Made by a program: the position numbers and the translations under genes. Shown one piece after another: positions 1-9,170 of a stretch of DNA of 64,000 bases. The notes under the pieces were generated by a model. The model had not been told where the DNA came from. It searched no databases and saw only the letters and a program-made list of their open reading frames with translations. The stretch comes from Streptomyces halstedii (lineage in GTDB: Bacteria > Actinomycetota > Actinomycetes > Streptomycetales > Streptomycetaceae). The stretch spans positions 310,001-374,000 of the forward strand of contig JOAZ01000001.1 in NCBI GenBank assembly GCA_000720535.1, read 5' to 3'. Position 1 is the first letter of the stretch; each line of letters starts with the position of its first letter.

Positions 1-782
1 CGCACTACGTGCTCCGGCACACCCTCGACCGCCCGGTGACCGCCGTCGAGGTCCGGCAGGGCTGCCTGGGCATGCTCTCCGCCCTGGAGATGGCCGCCTG
101 CCGCCTGACGGCCGTGCCCGAGCACCCGGCGGTCCTGCTGACCTCCGGGGACAACTTCTCCACCCCGCTGGTGGACCGCTGGCGCGCCTCGAAGCTCTTC
201 CTGCTGGGCGACGCCGGGGCCGCGGCCGTGGTGTCCCGCCGGGGCGGCTTCGCCCGGGTGCTCTCCGTGGGCTCGGTCTCCACCCCGTCGATGGAGGAGC
301 TGCACCGCGGCGGGGAGCCCATGTTCCCGCCCGGCCCCACCGTGGGACGCACCCTCAACCTGGAGGAGCGCAGGGAGTACTGGCGCCGCGAGTGGGCCCG
401 GGGGGTCCCGCCGCCCATGGGCAACTTCGGTGACACGGTCGCCGCCGCCGCCCGGCAGTCCCTCGCCGAGGCCGGAGCCACCATGGCGGACATCGCCCGC
501 GTCTGCCACCTCGGATTTTCCGAACTCCCCCTGCGAGCCTGCTTCCTGGACCCGCTGGACATCGACGAGAAGCGGGGCATCTGGGAGTTCACCCGCACGA
601 CCGGCCACCTGGGCGCCGCCGACCCGATCGCCGGTCCCCAACACCTGTGGCGGACCGGGCAGGTGGGAGCCGGCGACCTGGTGATGATCATCGGCGCCTC
701 ACCCGGCATGGAGGCGGGCTGCGCCGTCGTCGAGATCACCCGCTCCTTCGGCGGTGCGGACGAGGAGGACGGCCATGCTTGA
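1..782 (+). CDS. KAS III-like acyl/aryl transferase (5' partial)
   Basis: Partial: the reading frame enters the window at base 3 and ends at 782. The thiolase fold of the FabH/KAS III family is recognisable: active-site Cys in QGCLGM (codon 63-65), a LGDAGAAAVV strand and a C-terminal DLVMIIGASPG segment. The FabH His-Asn pair is not canonical: the His region reads VCHLGF and the Asn position is replaced in TTGHLGAADP. Such variants usually perform acyl transfer (C-O or C-N bond formation) instead of decarboxylative condensation (family knowledge). It overlaps the ligase start by 8 bp. In the benzoxazole A33853 pathway a 3-oxoacyl-ACP synthase homologue (BomK) joins the two aryl units; by context this gene is inferred to do the same. 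Confidence 0.85.
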   Translation, partial: HYVLRHTLDRPVTAVEVRQGCLGMLSALEMAACRLTAVPEHPAVLLTSGDNFSTPLVDRWRASKLFLLGDAGAAAVVSRRGGFARVLSVGSVSTPSMEELHRGGEPMFPPGPTVGRTLNLEERREYWRREWARGVPPPMGNFGDTVAAAARQSLAEAGATMADIARVCHLGFSELPLRACFLDPLDIDEKRGIWEFTRTTGHLGAADPIAGPQHLWRTGQVGAGDLVMIIGASPGMEAGCAVVEITRSFGGADEEDGHA

Positions 783-2448
783 GGGATGCACCCCCTGGCC
801 CGGGGAACGCGCGCGGCGCTACCGGGAGGCGGGCCACTGGCGGGGCGAGAACCTCGCGGACCTGCTGTCCACCACCGCCGCGGCGCACGCCGACCGCACC
901 GCGCTCGTGCTCGGAGGGCGCCGTCTCACCTTCGCCGAGCTCGACCGGCGGGTGGCCAGGACGGCCGCCGGGTTCGTGGAGCGGGGCATCGCGGCGGGGG
1001 ACCGGGTCGTCGTACAGCTGCCGAACGTGCCCGAGTTCGTCATCGTCTGCTTCGCCCTGTTCCGCATGGGCGCCAAGCCGGTGTTCTCGCTGGTCTCCCA
1101 CCGGGCCAACGAGATCCGGCACCTGTGCGGGATCTCCGGCGCCGTGGCCTACGTGGTGCCGGGCGAGTACCAGGGCTTCGACCACACGCGGCTGGCCCTG
1201 GACCTGGTGGAGGAGTACGCCGCCCTGCGGAAGGTCTTCGTCCTCGACGGGCGGGCCGTCGCCGGGGCCGCCGCCGCCCCGGCGGGGGTGCTCGTCGCGC
1301 TGGACGACGTGGACGCCGAACCGCTGCCGCTGCCCGCGCCCGACCCGTCCGACGTCGCGTTCTTCCTGCTGTCCGGGGGCACCACGGCGCTGCCCAAGCT
1401 GATCCCCAGGACCCACGACGACTACGCCTACCAGGTCAGGGCGGCCGCCGCCCTGCTCGAACTGGACCAGGACGCCGTCTACCTGGCGGTGCTCCCGGCG
1501 GAGTTCAACTTCACCTGGGGGTGCCCCGGTGTGGTGGGGACCCTGCTCTCCGGCGGCACCGTGGTCCTGGCGGACGCGCCCATCGCCGACGAGTGCTTCG
1601 AGACCGTGGAGCGCGAGGGCGTCACCTTCACCTCGCTGGTGCCGACCCTGGCCCAGCTGTGGGTGGAGGCGGCCGAGTGGAGCGAGGCCGACCTGTCGAG
1701 CCTGCGGCTCGTCCAGATCGGCGGCGCCCGGACGCACGGCTCGCTCGCCGAACGGATCGGCCCCGTCCTGGGCTGCCGGCTGCAACAGGTCTTCGGGATG
1801 GCGGAGGGCCTGCTCACCCTCTCCCGGCCCACCGACTCCGAGGAGCGGGTCCTGGCCACCCAGGGCCGGCCGCTCTCGCCCGACGACGAGGTGCGGATCG
1901 TCGGCCCCGGCGGTGACGACCTGCCGCCGGGCGGTACCGGCGAACTCCTGACCCGGGGCCCCTACACCCTCCAGGGCTACTACAAGGCGCCGGAACACAA
2001 CGCCCGCGCGTTCACCGCGGACGGCTTCTACCGCACCGGCGACCTCGCCCGCCTGACCGACGACGGCGACCTCGTCATCGAGGGCCGCATCAAGGACGTG
2101 ATCAACCGGGGCGGGGACAAGGTGTCCGCGCCGGAGGTGGAGGAACACCTGCTGGCCCATCCGGCGGTGGCGGAGGCCGCCGTCGTGCCGGTGCCCGACC
2201 CGTTCCTGGGCGAGCGGATCGGCGCCTACGTGGTCCCCGACGGCCCGCCGCCCGGACTGCGGGAGCTGAAGGAGGCACTGCACGCGGACGGCCTGGCCGA
2301 CTACAAGCTCCCCGACTGGCTGGCGATCGTCGAGGCGCTCCCGCTGACCGGCCTCGGCAAGGTCGACAAGAAGGCCCTCGCGGCCGACGCGGCGGCCAGG
2401 ATCCACGCGGCGGACACCGCGGCGCCCGACGCGGCGACCGTCCGATGA
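775..2448 (+). CDS. Aryl acid-AMP ligase (DhbE/EntE/YbtE family)
   Basis: 557 aa. Adenylates a hydroxy- or aminobenzoate and loads it on a carrier protein. ANL-family core motif SGGTTALPKLI, YKAPEHNARAF segment, GRIKDVINRGG hinge region and C-terminal catalytic Lys in LTGLGKVDKKAL are all present. The aryl pocket reads AEFNFTWGCPG: the Asn that contacts the 2-substituent in DhbE is kept, while the position of DhbE Ser240 is Cys, as in salicylate-activating YbtE/MbtA-type enzymes. Substrate is therefore inferred to be salicylate or a related acid such as 3-hydroxyanthranilate, less likely 2,3-dihydroxybenzoate. The ATG at 775 follows GAGGAGG with good spacing; an upstream in-frame start at 754 is less well placed. 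Confidence 0.92.
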   Translation: MLEGCTPWPGERARRYREAGHWRGENLADLLSTTAAAHADRTALVLGGRRLTFAELDRRVARTAAGFVERGIAAGDRVVVQLPNVPEFVIVCFALFRMGAKPVFSLVSHRANEIRHLCGISGAVAYVVPGEYQGFDHTRLALDLVEEYAALRKVFVLDGRAVAGAAAAPAGVLVALDDVDAEPLPLPAPDPSDVAFFLLSGGTTALPKLIPRTHDDYAYQVRAAAALLELDQDAVYLAVLPAEFNFTWGCPGVVGTLLSGGTVVLADAPIADECFETVEREGVTFTSLVPTLAQLWVEAAEWSEADLSSLRLVQIGGARTHGSLAERIGPVLGCRLQQVFGMAEGLLTLSRPTDSEERVLATQGRPLSPDDEVRIVGPGGDDLPPGGTGELLTRGPYTLQGYYKAPEHNARAFTADGFYRTGDLARLTDDGDLVIEGRIKDVINRGGDKVSAPEVEEHLLAHPAVAEAAVVPVPDPFLGERIGAYVVPDGPPPGLRELKEALHADGLADYKLPDWLAIVEALPLTGLGKVDKKALAADAAARIHAADTAAPDAATVR

Positions 2449-2531
2449 CCTCCCCCGCCGCCCCGGGACCGGCCCACGCCGCCGCTCCCGCCCACCCCCG
2501 TCCCGTCGAAGCCGAAGGACACAGGACCACG

Positions 2532-2822
2532 ATGCACACCACAGCACAGGACAGCGGAGGGCGGACCCCGGCGCAGGTGTCCGCCGCACTGCGCGAGGAC
2601 GTCGGGGCCATGATCGGCACCGACCCCGGGACCATCGGACAGGACGCCAACCTCGTCCACCTCGGACTCGGTTCGCTGGAGATGATGCGCCTGGTCAACC
2701 GGTGGCGCCGGGAAGGAGTGAAGGTCTCCTTCCGCGAGCTGGCGGCCGAGCCCACCCTCGGCGCCTGGCAGCGGCACCTCGACACCGTCGCGGCGGCCGG
2801 GCCCGAGGGGGACCGGGCGTGA
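2532..2822 (+). CDS. Stand-alone aryl/acyl carrier protein
   Basis: 96 aa. Phosphopantetheine attachment Ser in LGLGSLEMMRL, followed by a typical helix III region (FRELAAEPTLGAW). Probably accepts the acyl group from the upstream ligase. The frame is open from an ATG at 2445 that overlaps the ligase stop (ATGA), but the extra 29 residues are Pro/Ala-rich and the ATG at 2532 has an AAGGAC ribosome site, so 2532 is preferred. Its stop overlaps the GTG of the amidohydrolase gene. Confidence 0.88.
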   Translation: MHTTAQDSGGRTPAQVSAALREDVGAMIGTDPGTIGQDANLVHLGLGSLEMMRLVNRWRREGVKVSFRELAAEPTLGAWQRHLDTVAAAGPEGDRA

Positions 2823-4378
2823 GCGGGCCCGCGGGGCCGGACCCCGAGGGCCTGCCCGCCCGCCCGCCGGCCCTCCTCATCCGCGGCGGCCACCTCTGCA
2901 CGGCGGACGCCGAGGCCCGGGTGCACCCCACGGGGTCCGTACTCGTCGTGGACGACCGGATCGCCGCCGTGGGCCCCGACGGCGACGTGGCGGAGGCCGT
3001 CGCCCGCCTCACCCCCGGTCAGCGGGCCGGACTGCGCACACTCGACGCCCGGTCCATGCTCGTCATGCCCGGCTTCGTGAACAACCACTGGCACGACCTG
3101 TTCGCCGTCCGGCTGCCCTTCAAGGGCGCCCTTCGCACCCCCCAGGACCAGGCCGACGAGCCCGGCTTCATGGCCCTGGGAGGGGACATCGCCAAGGTCT
3201 CCGGCGGCTTCGAGGGATTCCGCCGGCTGACCGACGCCCTGGAGCCCGAGGAGGCACGGGCCGTCGCCCGGTACGCCCTGTGGACCCAGCTGCGCTCCGG
3301 CACCACCACGCTCGGCGACGTCGGATCCGTCAACCGGCCCGAGGCGCTGGCCGACGCGGCGCTGGACCTCGGCATCCGCTGTTCGGTGAGCGCCTGGGTC
3401 GGGGACATCCACTGCGGACCGGGCACCACGTCCCCCGAGCGCACCCGCGACACCGACACCGAACTGGAGCGGACCAGAAGGCTGCTGGACCGGTGCGCGG
3501 CGGACCGGACCGGCCGGCTGCGCGCCTGGCCCACGGCCCCCTACCTCACCAACATCAGCGACGAGCTCGGACGCGGCCTCGCCGCACTCTCGGCCGAGTA
3601 CGGCGTCCCCTTCGCCACCCACGTCGGGGCCCTGCGCCACGAGGCGGACGCGGTGCGCGCGCACTTCGGCACCACGCCCCTGCGCAGGCTGGACCGGCTC
3701 GGGCTCCTCAACGACCGGCTCATGGCGGTGCACTGCGCGTTCGCCGACGCCGAGGAGCGGCGGATGCTCCTCGACGCGGGCGTCCACATCAGCCACTCGC
3801 CCGCGAAGTACGGGCCCAACGGCGAGTCCGCGCTGACCGAGACCGGCCTCATCCCCGAGCTCAGACGGTCCGGCCTGGACGTGTCGCTGTCCACGGACGG
3901 GGGCGTGTTCCCCGTCATGGGCATGGCCGAGGAGATGCGGGCGGCCTGGCAGATGTACAACGAGATGGCGGCCGACCACACCACCCTGCCCGCGAGCGAG
4001 GCCCTGGCCATGGCCACCCGGATCGCGGCGCGCGGCCTCGGCTGGGAGCACGAGGTCGGCAGCCTGGAGGCGGGCAAACAGGCCGACCTGGTCCTCGTCC
4101 CGGTCGACGACTGGCGCTATCTGCTCAACCCCCGCCCGCTGGAGGCCTACCTGGCCCTGGGCGGCACCCGGGACGTGCACACCGTGCTGGTGGCGGGCCG
4201 GGTCCTGCTGGAGAACGGCCGCACCCCCCACCTCGACGAGGACGCCCTGCGCGACGCCTACCTGCGGGCCCTGCGCTCCTTCTCCGCCCGTGCCCTCGGC
4301 GTCGCCGAGAAGGACCTGACCGCGCTGTTCGACGACAACCCCCGGCCGCCGGCGCGCGCGAGCACCGTCCCGGCCTGA
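2819..4378 (+). CDS. Amidohydrolase-superfamily enzyme (candidate benzoxazole cyclase)
   Basis: 519 aa, TIM-barrel amidohydrolase of the cytosine deaminase/TRZ-ATZ type. Metal-site elements: a modified first motif NNHWHD (usual HxH), ATHVGA, AVHCAF and LSTDGG. Start is the GTG at 2819, giving a GTGA overlap with the carrier-protein stop. Homologues BomN (A33853) and NatAM (nataxazole) are amidohydrolase-like metalloenzymes; NatAM closes the benzoxazole ring from an ester intermediate (literature as I recall it). The position beside a KAS III-like gene and an aryl ligase makes the same role the leading inference here; a plain hydrolase acting on another intermediate is the alternative. Confidence 0.85.
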   Translation: MSGPAGPDPEGLPARPPALLIRGGHLCTADAEARVHPTGSVLVVDDRIAAVGPDGDVAEAVARLTPGQRAGLRTLDARSMLVMPGFVNNHWHDLFAVRLPFKGALRTPQDQADEPGFMALGGDIAKVSGGFEGFRRLTDALEPEEARAVARYALWTQLRSGTTTLGDVGSVNRPEALADAALDLGIRCSVSAWVGDIHCGPGTTSPERTRDTDTELERTRRLLDRCAADRTGRLRAWPTAPYLTNISDELGRGLAALSAEYGVPFATHVGALRHEADAVRAHFGTTPLRRLDRLGLLNDRLMAVHCAFADAEERRMLLDAGVHISHSPAKYGPNGESALTETGLIPELRRSGLDVSLSTDGGVFPVMGMAEEMRAAWQMYNEMAADHTTLPASEALAMATRIAARGLGWEHEVGSLEAGKQADLVLVPVDDWRYLLNPRPLEAYLALGGTRDVHTVLVAGRVLLENGRTPHLDEDALRDAYLRALRSFSARALGVAEKDLTALFDDNPRPPARASTVPA

Positions 4379-4445
4379 CGACCCGCCCGCCCGCGTCCCG
4401 CGCACGCTCCTTCATTCCCGTGTCCCGTACGGAGGTGGCGCCACC

Positions 4446-5678
4446 ATGCCCGACAACACCGCCCTGCTGCTCGCCGAGGACGAGGGCGCCGCCCTCTCCC
4501 TGGCCGAGTTACGCCGATGGCGTGCGCTGCCCGCCCGGCAGCAGCCCGACTGGCTCGACCACCCGGAACTCGACCCCACACGCGAACTCCTCGCCGCGCG
4601 GCCCGCGTTGGTCACGGGAGACGAGGTCGCCACGCTCCGCCTCCTGCTGGCCGAGGTCGCCCAGGGCCGCTGCCAGGTGGTCCAGGCGGGCGACTGCGCC
4701 GAGGACCCGGCGGAGTGCGCGGCCGGACCCGTCTCCCGCAAGGCCGACCTGCTCGACCGGCTCGCCACGGTGATGAGTTCCCGCTCCGGGGTGCCGGTGC
4801 TGCGGGTCGGCCGCATCGCCGGACAGTTCGCCAAGCCCCGGTCCCGGCCCACGGAGCACGTCGGTGAACGCGAACTGCCCGTCTACCGGGGACACATGGT
4901 CAACGCCCCGGCACCCGACGCCCGCGCCCGGCGCCCCGCGCCCTCCCGGATGACGGTGTGCTACGACGCCGCCGCCACGGCCGTGGACACCCTGCGCCTG
5001 CGCCGCACCGGCGACCCGGCCGCGCCGGACTCCCGGGTCTGGACCAGCCACGAGGCGCTCGTCCTCGACTACGAACTGCCGCTGACGCGCCGCGACCACG
5101 CCGGCCGGCTGCTGCTGACCTCCACCCACTGGCCGTGGATCGGTGAGCGCACCCGGCAGGCCGACGGGGCGCACGTGCGCCTGCTCGCCGCCGTGGACAA
5201 CCCCGTCGCCTGCAAGGTCGGACCGTCCGCCGCGGTGGACGACCTGCTGCGCCTGTGCGGGCTGCTCGACCCCGGACGGACGCCCGGCAGGCTCACGCTG
5301 ATCGCCCGGATGGGCGCCGAGGCCGTCACCGCGCGGCTGCCCGCGCTGGTGTCCGCCGTACGGGCGGCGGGGCATCCGGTCAGCTGGCTGTCCGACCCGA
5401 TGCACGGCAACACCGTCAGCGCGCCCGGAGGGCTGAAGACACGGCGCGTCGACACGATCGTCGCGGAGGTCGTCCGCTTCCAGGAGGCGGTCTCGGCGGC
5501 CGGCGGCGTCGCCGGTGGCCTGCACCTGGAGACGACCCCGCACGCCGTGACCGAATGCGTGGCGGACGCGTCCGGACAGGACCGGCTGGACGGCGCGTAC
5601 ACCACGCTGTGCGACCCGCGCCTCAACCCGTGGCAGGCCCACACGGTGGTCTCCGCCTGGCGGGGCCAGGACCGATGA
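4446..5678 (+). CDS. Type II DAHP synthase (pathway-specific, PhzC-like role)
   Basis: 410 aa. Condenses phosphoenolpyruvate with erythrose 4-phosphate, the entry step of the shikimate pathway. Class II (plant-type) signatures: QAGDCAEDP, RVGRIAGQFAKPRS, STHWPWIGERTRQ, SDPMHGNT and GLHLETTPHAVTEC. Slightly shorter than housekeeping actinobacterial AroG (about 450 aa). GGAGGT lies 7 bases before the ATG. Secondary-metabolite clusters that drain chorismate often carry such an extra copy; here it would feed PhzE downstream. Confidence 0.93.
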   Translation: MPDNTALLLAEDEGAALSLAELRRWRALPARQQPDWLDHPELDPTRELLAARPALVTGDEVATLRLLLAEVAQGRCQVVQAGDCAEDPAECAAGPVSRKADLLDRLATVMSSRSGVPVLRVGRIAGQFAKPRSRPTEHVGERELPVYRGHMVNAPAPDARARRPAPSRMTVCYDAAATAVDTLRLRRTGDPAAPDSRVWTSHEALVLDYELPLTRRDHAGRLLLTSTHWPWIGERTRQADGAHVRLLAAVDNPVACKVGPSAAVDDLLRLCGLLDPGRTPGRLTLIARMGAEAVTARLPALVSAVRAAGHPVSWLSDPMHGNTVSAPGGLKTRRVDTIVAEVVRFQEAVSAAGGVAGGLHLETTPHAVTECVADASGQDRLDGAYTTLCDPRLNPWQAHTVVSAWRGQDR

Positions 5679-5707
5679 CGCACGACGACACGAGAGGAGG
5701 ACCTCCG

Positions 5708-6478
5708 ATGAAGGACACGATCGCGGTGGTGACCGGTGCGGCGGGAGGCATCGGCGCGGCGGTGGCCGAGGCGCTCGCCGTACGCGGGGCGTCGGTCGCC
5801 CTGCTGGACCGGGACGCCGATCGGCTGGCGGTGGTGGCCAAGGAGCTGACCTCGGCCGGGCACCGGGCGACGGCCTTCCCGGCCGACGTCACCTCAGGCC
5901 AGGACGTCGAGGCGGTGATCGAGGCGGTCGAGGAGCGCCTCGGCCCGGTCGACCGGCTCGTCAACGCCGCCGGGGTGCTGCGCACCGGGCCCGCGCACGG
6001 GTTCGCGGACGAGGACTGGGAGGCGACGTTCGCCGTCAACACGACCGGGGTGTTCCACGTCTCCCGCGCCGTCGTACGCCGGATGCGGACACGGCGGCGC
6101 GGGGCCCTGGTCACCATCGCCTCCAACGCCGCCGGTACCGCGCGCACCGAGATGGCCGCGTACGCGGCGTCGAAGGCCGCGGCGTCCATGTTCACCAAGT
6201 GCCTCGGGCTGGAGAACGCCGCGTACGGCATCCGCTGCAACGTGGTCGCCCCCGGATCCACCGACACCCCCATGCTCACCGCGCTGTGGGACGACGCGTC
6301 CGCCGCCGACGCGTCGGTATCGGGCGTCCCGGAGGCGTTCCGGGTCGGCATCCCGCTGGCGAAGCTGGCCCGCCCGAAGGACGTCGCCGACGCCGTGCTG
6401 TTCCTGCTGTCCGACCAGGCCTCCCACATCACCATGCACCACCTCACCGTCGACGGCGGGGCCACGCTCGGCGTGTGA
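5708..6478 (+). CDS. SDR dehydrogenase, DhbA/EntA-like (2,3-dihydro-aryl acid dehydrogenase)
   Basis: 256 aa, classical short-chain dehydrogenase: NAD site TGAAGGIG, VNAAGV, catalytic YAASK, C-terminal HLTVDGGATLGV as in EntA/DhbA. EntA oxidises 2,3-dihydro-2,3-dihydroxybenzoate; next to PhzD and PhzE, and with no isochorismate synthase in view, the inferred substrate is trans-2,3-dihydro-3-hydroxyanthranilate, giving 3-hydroxyanthranilate. The ATG at 5708 follows GAGAGGAGGACCTCCG; the frame is open far upstream but overlaps the DAHP synthase gene there. Confidence 0.9.
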   Translation: MKDTIAVVTGAAGGIGAAVAEALAVRGASVALLDRDADRLAVVAKELTSAGHRATAFPADVTSGQDVEAVIEAVEERLGPVDRLVNAAGVLRTGPAHGFADEDWEATFAVNTTGVFHVSRAVVRRMRTRRRGALVTIASNAAGTARTEMAAYAASKAAASMFTKCLGLENAAYGIRCNVVAPGSTDTPMLTALWDDASAADASVSGVPEAFRVGIPLAKLARPKDVADAVLFLLSDQASHITMHHLTVDGGATLGV

Positions 6479-6502
6479 GCCCGCCCCGGAAAGGAGCCGG
6501 TT

Positions 6503-7153
6503 GTGGCCATCCCCACGATCGAGCCGTACCCGATGCCCACACAGGGCGACATGCCGGCCAACACGGCCTCGTGGTCGGTGGATCCGTCCCGCGCGGTCCT
6601 GCTCGTGCACGACATGCAGTACTACTTCCTGCGGCCGTTCCCCGCGGGCGCGTCGCCCGTGGACGACCTGCTCGGCAACACCGTCCGGCTCCGGCAGACC
6701 TGCGCCCGGCTGGGCGTCCCCGTCGCCTACACCGCCCAGCCCGGCGACATGACCGACGAACAGCGCGGCCTGCTCCGGGACTTCTGGGGACCGGGCATGT
6801 CCGCCGGACCGCGCGACCGCGCCGTCGTGGACGAACTCGCGCCGGGCCCCGACGACACGGTGTTCACCAAGTGGCGGCCGAGCGCCTTCTTCCGTACGGG
6901 CCTGCTGGACCTGCTCCGGGACACCGGGCGGGACCAGCTCATCGTGTGCGGTGTGTACGCCCACGTCGGCATCCTCATGACGACCGGTGAGGCCTGCGCC
7001 CACGACATCCAGACCTTCGTCGTGGGGGACGCCGTCGCCGACTTCACCCCGGCCGACCACCGCATGACCCTGGAGTACGTCGCCACCCGGTGCGGCATGA
7101 CCGTGACCACGAAGACCGTGCTGCGGCAACTGGAGGAGGCGAGCGGCACATGA
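6503..7153 (+). CDS. phzD: Isochorismatase-family hydrolase, PhzD-like
   Basis: 216 aa. Hydrolyses the vinyl ether of 2-amino-2-deoxyisochorismate (ADIC) to dihydro-3-hydroxyanthranilate plus pyruvate. Matches PhzD closely: catalytic Asp in [13 protein letters not shown] (about residue 37), catalytic Lys in [10 protein letters not shown], and [12 protein letters not shown]. No aryl carrier domain is fused, unlike EntB. GTG start after an AAGGAG site; overlaps the following phzE-like gene by ATGA. Confidence 0.93.
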   Translation: MAIPTIEPYPMPTQGDMPANTASWSVDPSRAVLLVHDMQYYFLRPFPAGASPVDDLLGNTVRLRQTCARLGVPVAYTAQPGDMTDEQRGLLRDFWGPGMSAGPRDRAVVDELAPGPDDTVFTKWRPSAFFRTGLLDLLRDTGRDQLIVCGVYAHVGILMTTGEACAHDIQTFVVGDAVADFTPADHRMTLEYVATRCGMTVTTKTVLRQLEEASGT

Positions 7154-9123
7154 ACCCCGGTGCCCCCGAGGCGTTCGCGGGCGGACCGGACCCGCTGCTG
7201 CGGCGGATCCTGGACGGCGAACCGCCGCCGTTCGCCCTGGTGCACCGGCCGCGGACCACCGGGCCCGACCGGCTCGAACTGATGGTGGGCACGCTCTCGC
7301 GGCCCGGTTCGCTCGCCGGACTGCCCCTGCCGCAGGGCCCCGGCACCTCCCGGCACGACGTCCTCGCCGTCCTGCCCTACCGGCTGCTGGCCGAACGCGG
7401 CTACACCTGCCCGGACGACGGCACACCCCTGCTCGCCCTCACGATCGAGGAACAACGCCTCCTGTCCCGCCGGGAGTTCCTCCGGCACGTCCCGGACCTG
7501 CCGCTGCGGATGGCGGAGCACGGCTTCGACCTCGACGACGACGCGTACGCCCGGACGGCGGGCCGGATCATCCGGGACGAGATCGGCCGGGGGACCGGCG
7601 CCAACTTCGTCTTCCGGCGCACCTACCGGGCGGACCTGGCGGACTGGGGCGTGGCCGCGGCCCTGGCGTTCTTCCGGCGCCTCCTGCGGCGGGAGTCCGG
7701 CGCCTACTGGACGTTCCTGATCCACACGGGCGACCGCTGCCTCGTCGGCGCCACCCCGGAACAGCATGTGGCGCTGTCCGGCGGGGCCGTGACGATGAAC
7801 CCGATCAGCGGCACCTACCGCTATCCGGAGAGCGGCGCCGACCCCGAGGGGGTGCTGGACTTCCTCCGGGACACCAAGGAGTCGGACGAACTGTTCATGG
7901 TCCTCGACGAGGAACTGAAGATGATGGGCCGGGTGTGCGACCGCGGGGGCCGGGTCCGCGGCCCGTACCTCAAGGAGATGGAGCGCCTCGCGCACACCGA
8001 GTACGTCATCGAGGGGTCCAGCGGCCGGGGCGTGCGCGACCTCCTCCGCGAGACGATGTTCGCGCCGACCGTGACCGGGAGCCCGCTGGAGAGCGCCTGC
8101 CGGGTCATCAACACGTACGAACCCCACGGACGCGGCTACTACAGCGGGGTGGCCGCCCTTATCGGCCGGGACGCCGACGGCGGCACCGTCCTGGACTCCT
8201 CGATCCTCATCCGCACCGCCGACATCGACCGGACGGGGAGCCTCTCCCTCGGCGTCGGCGCCACCCTCGTCCGGCACTCCTCCCCACGGGCCGAGGTGGC
8301 CGAGACCCACGCGAAGGCCGCCGGACTGCTCTCCGCCCTGCGCGCCGCACCCGACACCGGGCCCACGGCGGGACACGGCACCGGGGCCCCGGCGCGCGGA
8401 CCGGGACTGCGGGACCACCCGGACGTGCGGGCCGCGCTGGCGGGCCGCAACGCCACCCTGGCCGACTTCTGGCTGGCGGACCCCGACGACCGGGCCGAGC
8501 CCGTGGACCGGCTGGCCGGACGGCGGCTGCTCGTCGTGGACGGTGAGGACACCTTCACCTCCATGGCCCGGCACTGCCTCGCCGCGCTGGGCCTGGACGT
8601 GACGGTGCGCCGCTTCGACGAGCCGTACACGCTCGACGGCCAGGACTTCGTGATCGTGGGGCCCGGCCCCGGGGACCCGGCCCGGCACACCGACCCCAAG
8701 ATCGCCCACCTGCGGGACCTCACCGGGCGCCTGCTGCGCTCCCGGACGCCGTTCCTCGCGGTGTGCCTGGGCCACCAGGTGCTCAGCTCGCTGCTGGGAC
8801 TGGACCTCGTGCGCAGACCGGAGCCCAACCAGGGATCCCAGCAGAAGATCGACCTCTTCGGACGGCCGGAACTCGTCGGCTTCTACAACACGTTCGCCGC
8901 GCGCTCGCCCGGTGCCCCGCTGTCCTGCCCGTACCGGGGCGGCGCGGTCCGGGTCTGCCACGATCCGGGCAGCGGCGAGGTGCACGCGCTGCGCGGTCCC
9001 GGATACGCCTCCGTGCAGTTCCACCCGGCGTCCGTCCTGACGCGCAACGGGACCGCCCTCCTGCGTGACCTTCTGCTCGGCACGGTGCGGGACGGCTTCC
9101 CGCAGGAGGCCCGGGGCGCGTGA
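7150..9123 (+). CDS. phzE: 2-amino-2-deoxyisochorismate synthase (PhzE-like, fused glutamine amidotransferase)
   Basis: 657 aa. N-terminal chorismate-binding domain ([46 protein letters not shown]) fused to a class I glutamine amidotransferase (GPGPGDP, nucleophile Cys539 in CLGHQ). Converts chorismate and glutamine to ADIC. The His625 motif reads QFHPAS, so the usual triad Glu of QFHPES is Ala627; whether glutamine-dependent activity is reduced is unknown. ATG at 7150 overlaps the phzD stop; in-frame residues upstream of it would overlap phzD. Last gene of the operon, followed by a hairpin. Confidence 0.93.
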   Translation: MNPGAPEAFAGGPDPLLRRILDGEPPPFALVHRPRTTGPDRLELMVGTLSRPGSLAGLPLPQGPGTSRHDVLAVLPYRLLAERGYTCPDDGTPLLALTIEEQRLLSRREFLRHVPDLPLRMAEHGFDLDDDAYARTAGRIIRDEIGRGTGANFVFRRTYRADLADWGVAAALAFFRRLLRRESGAYWTFLIHTGDRCLVGATPEQHVALSGGAVTMNPISGTYRYPESGADPEGVLDFLRDTKESDELFMVLDEELKMMGRVCDRGGRVRGPYLKEMERLAHTEYVIEGSSGRGVRDLLRETMFAPTVTGSPLESACRVINTYEPHGRGYYSGVAALIGRDADGGTVLDSSILIRTADIDRTGSLSLGVGATLVRHSSPRAEVAETHAKAAGLLSALRAAPDTGPTAGHGTGAPARGPGLRDHPDVRAALAGRNATLADFWLADPDDRAEPVDRLAGRRLLVVDGEDTFTSMARHCLAALGLDVTVRRFDEPYTLDGQDFVIVGPGPGDPARHTDPKIAHLRDLTGRLLRSRTPFLAVCLGHQVLSSLLGLDLVRRPEPNQGSQQKIDLFGRPELVGFYNTFAARSPGAPLSCPYRGGAVRVCHDPGSGEVHALRGPGYASVQFHPASVLTRNGTALLRDLLLGTVRDGFPQEARGA

Positions 9124-9130
9124 GCGTCCC

Positions 9131-9149
9131 GGGCCCGTGGCGCGGGCCC
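9131..9149 (+). terminator. GC-rich hairpin between convergent phzE and modC
   Basis: GGGCCCG, loop TGGCG, CGGGCCC: a 7-bp perfect stem 8 bases after the phzE stop, no T-run. Likely terminates the biosynthetic operon and may act on modC in the other direction too. Confidence 0.55.
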
Positions 9150-9170
9150 CGCGCCGGGCCCAGGCGCGGG

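Noticed and set aside
1-9123. Phenazine or catechol siderophore cluster
   Set aside because: phzA/B, phzF and phzG are absent, and there is no isochorismate synthase or NRPS; the gene set fits 3-hydroxyanthranilate coupling better. Left flank unseen.
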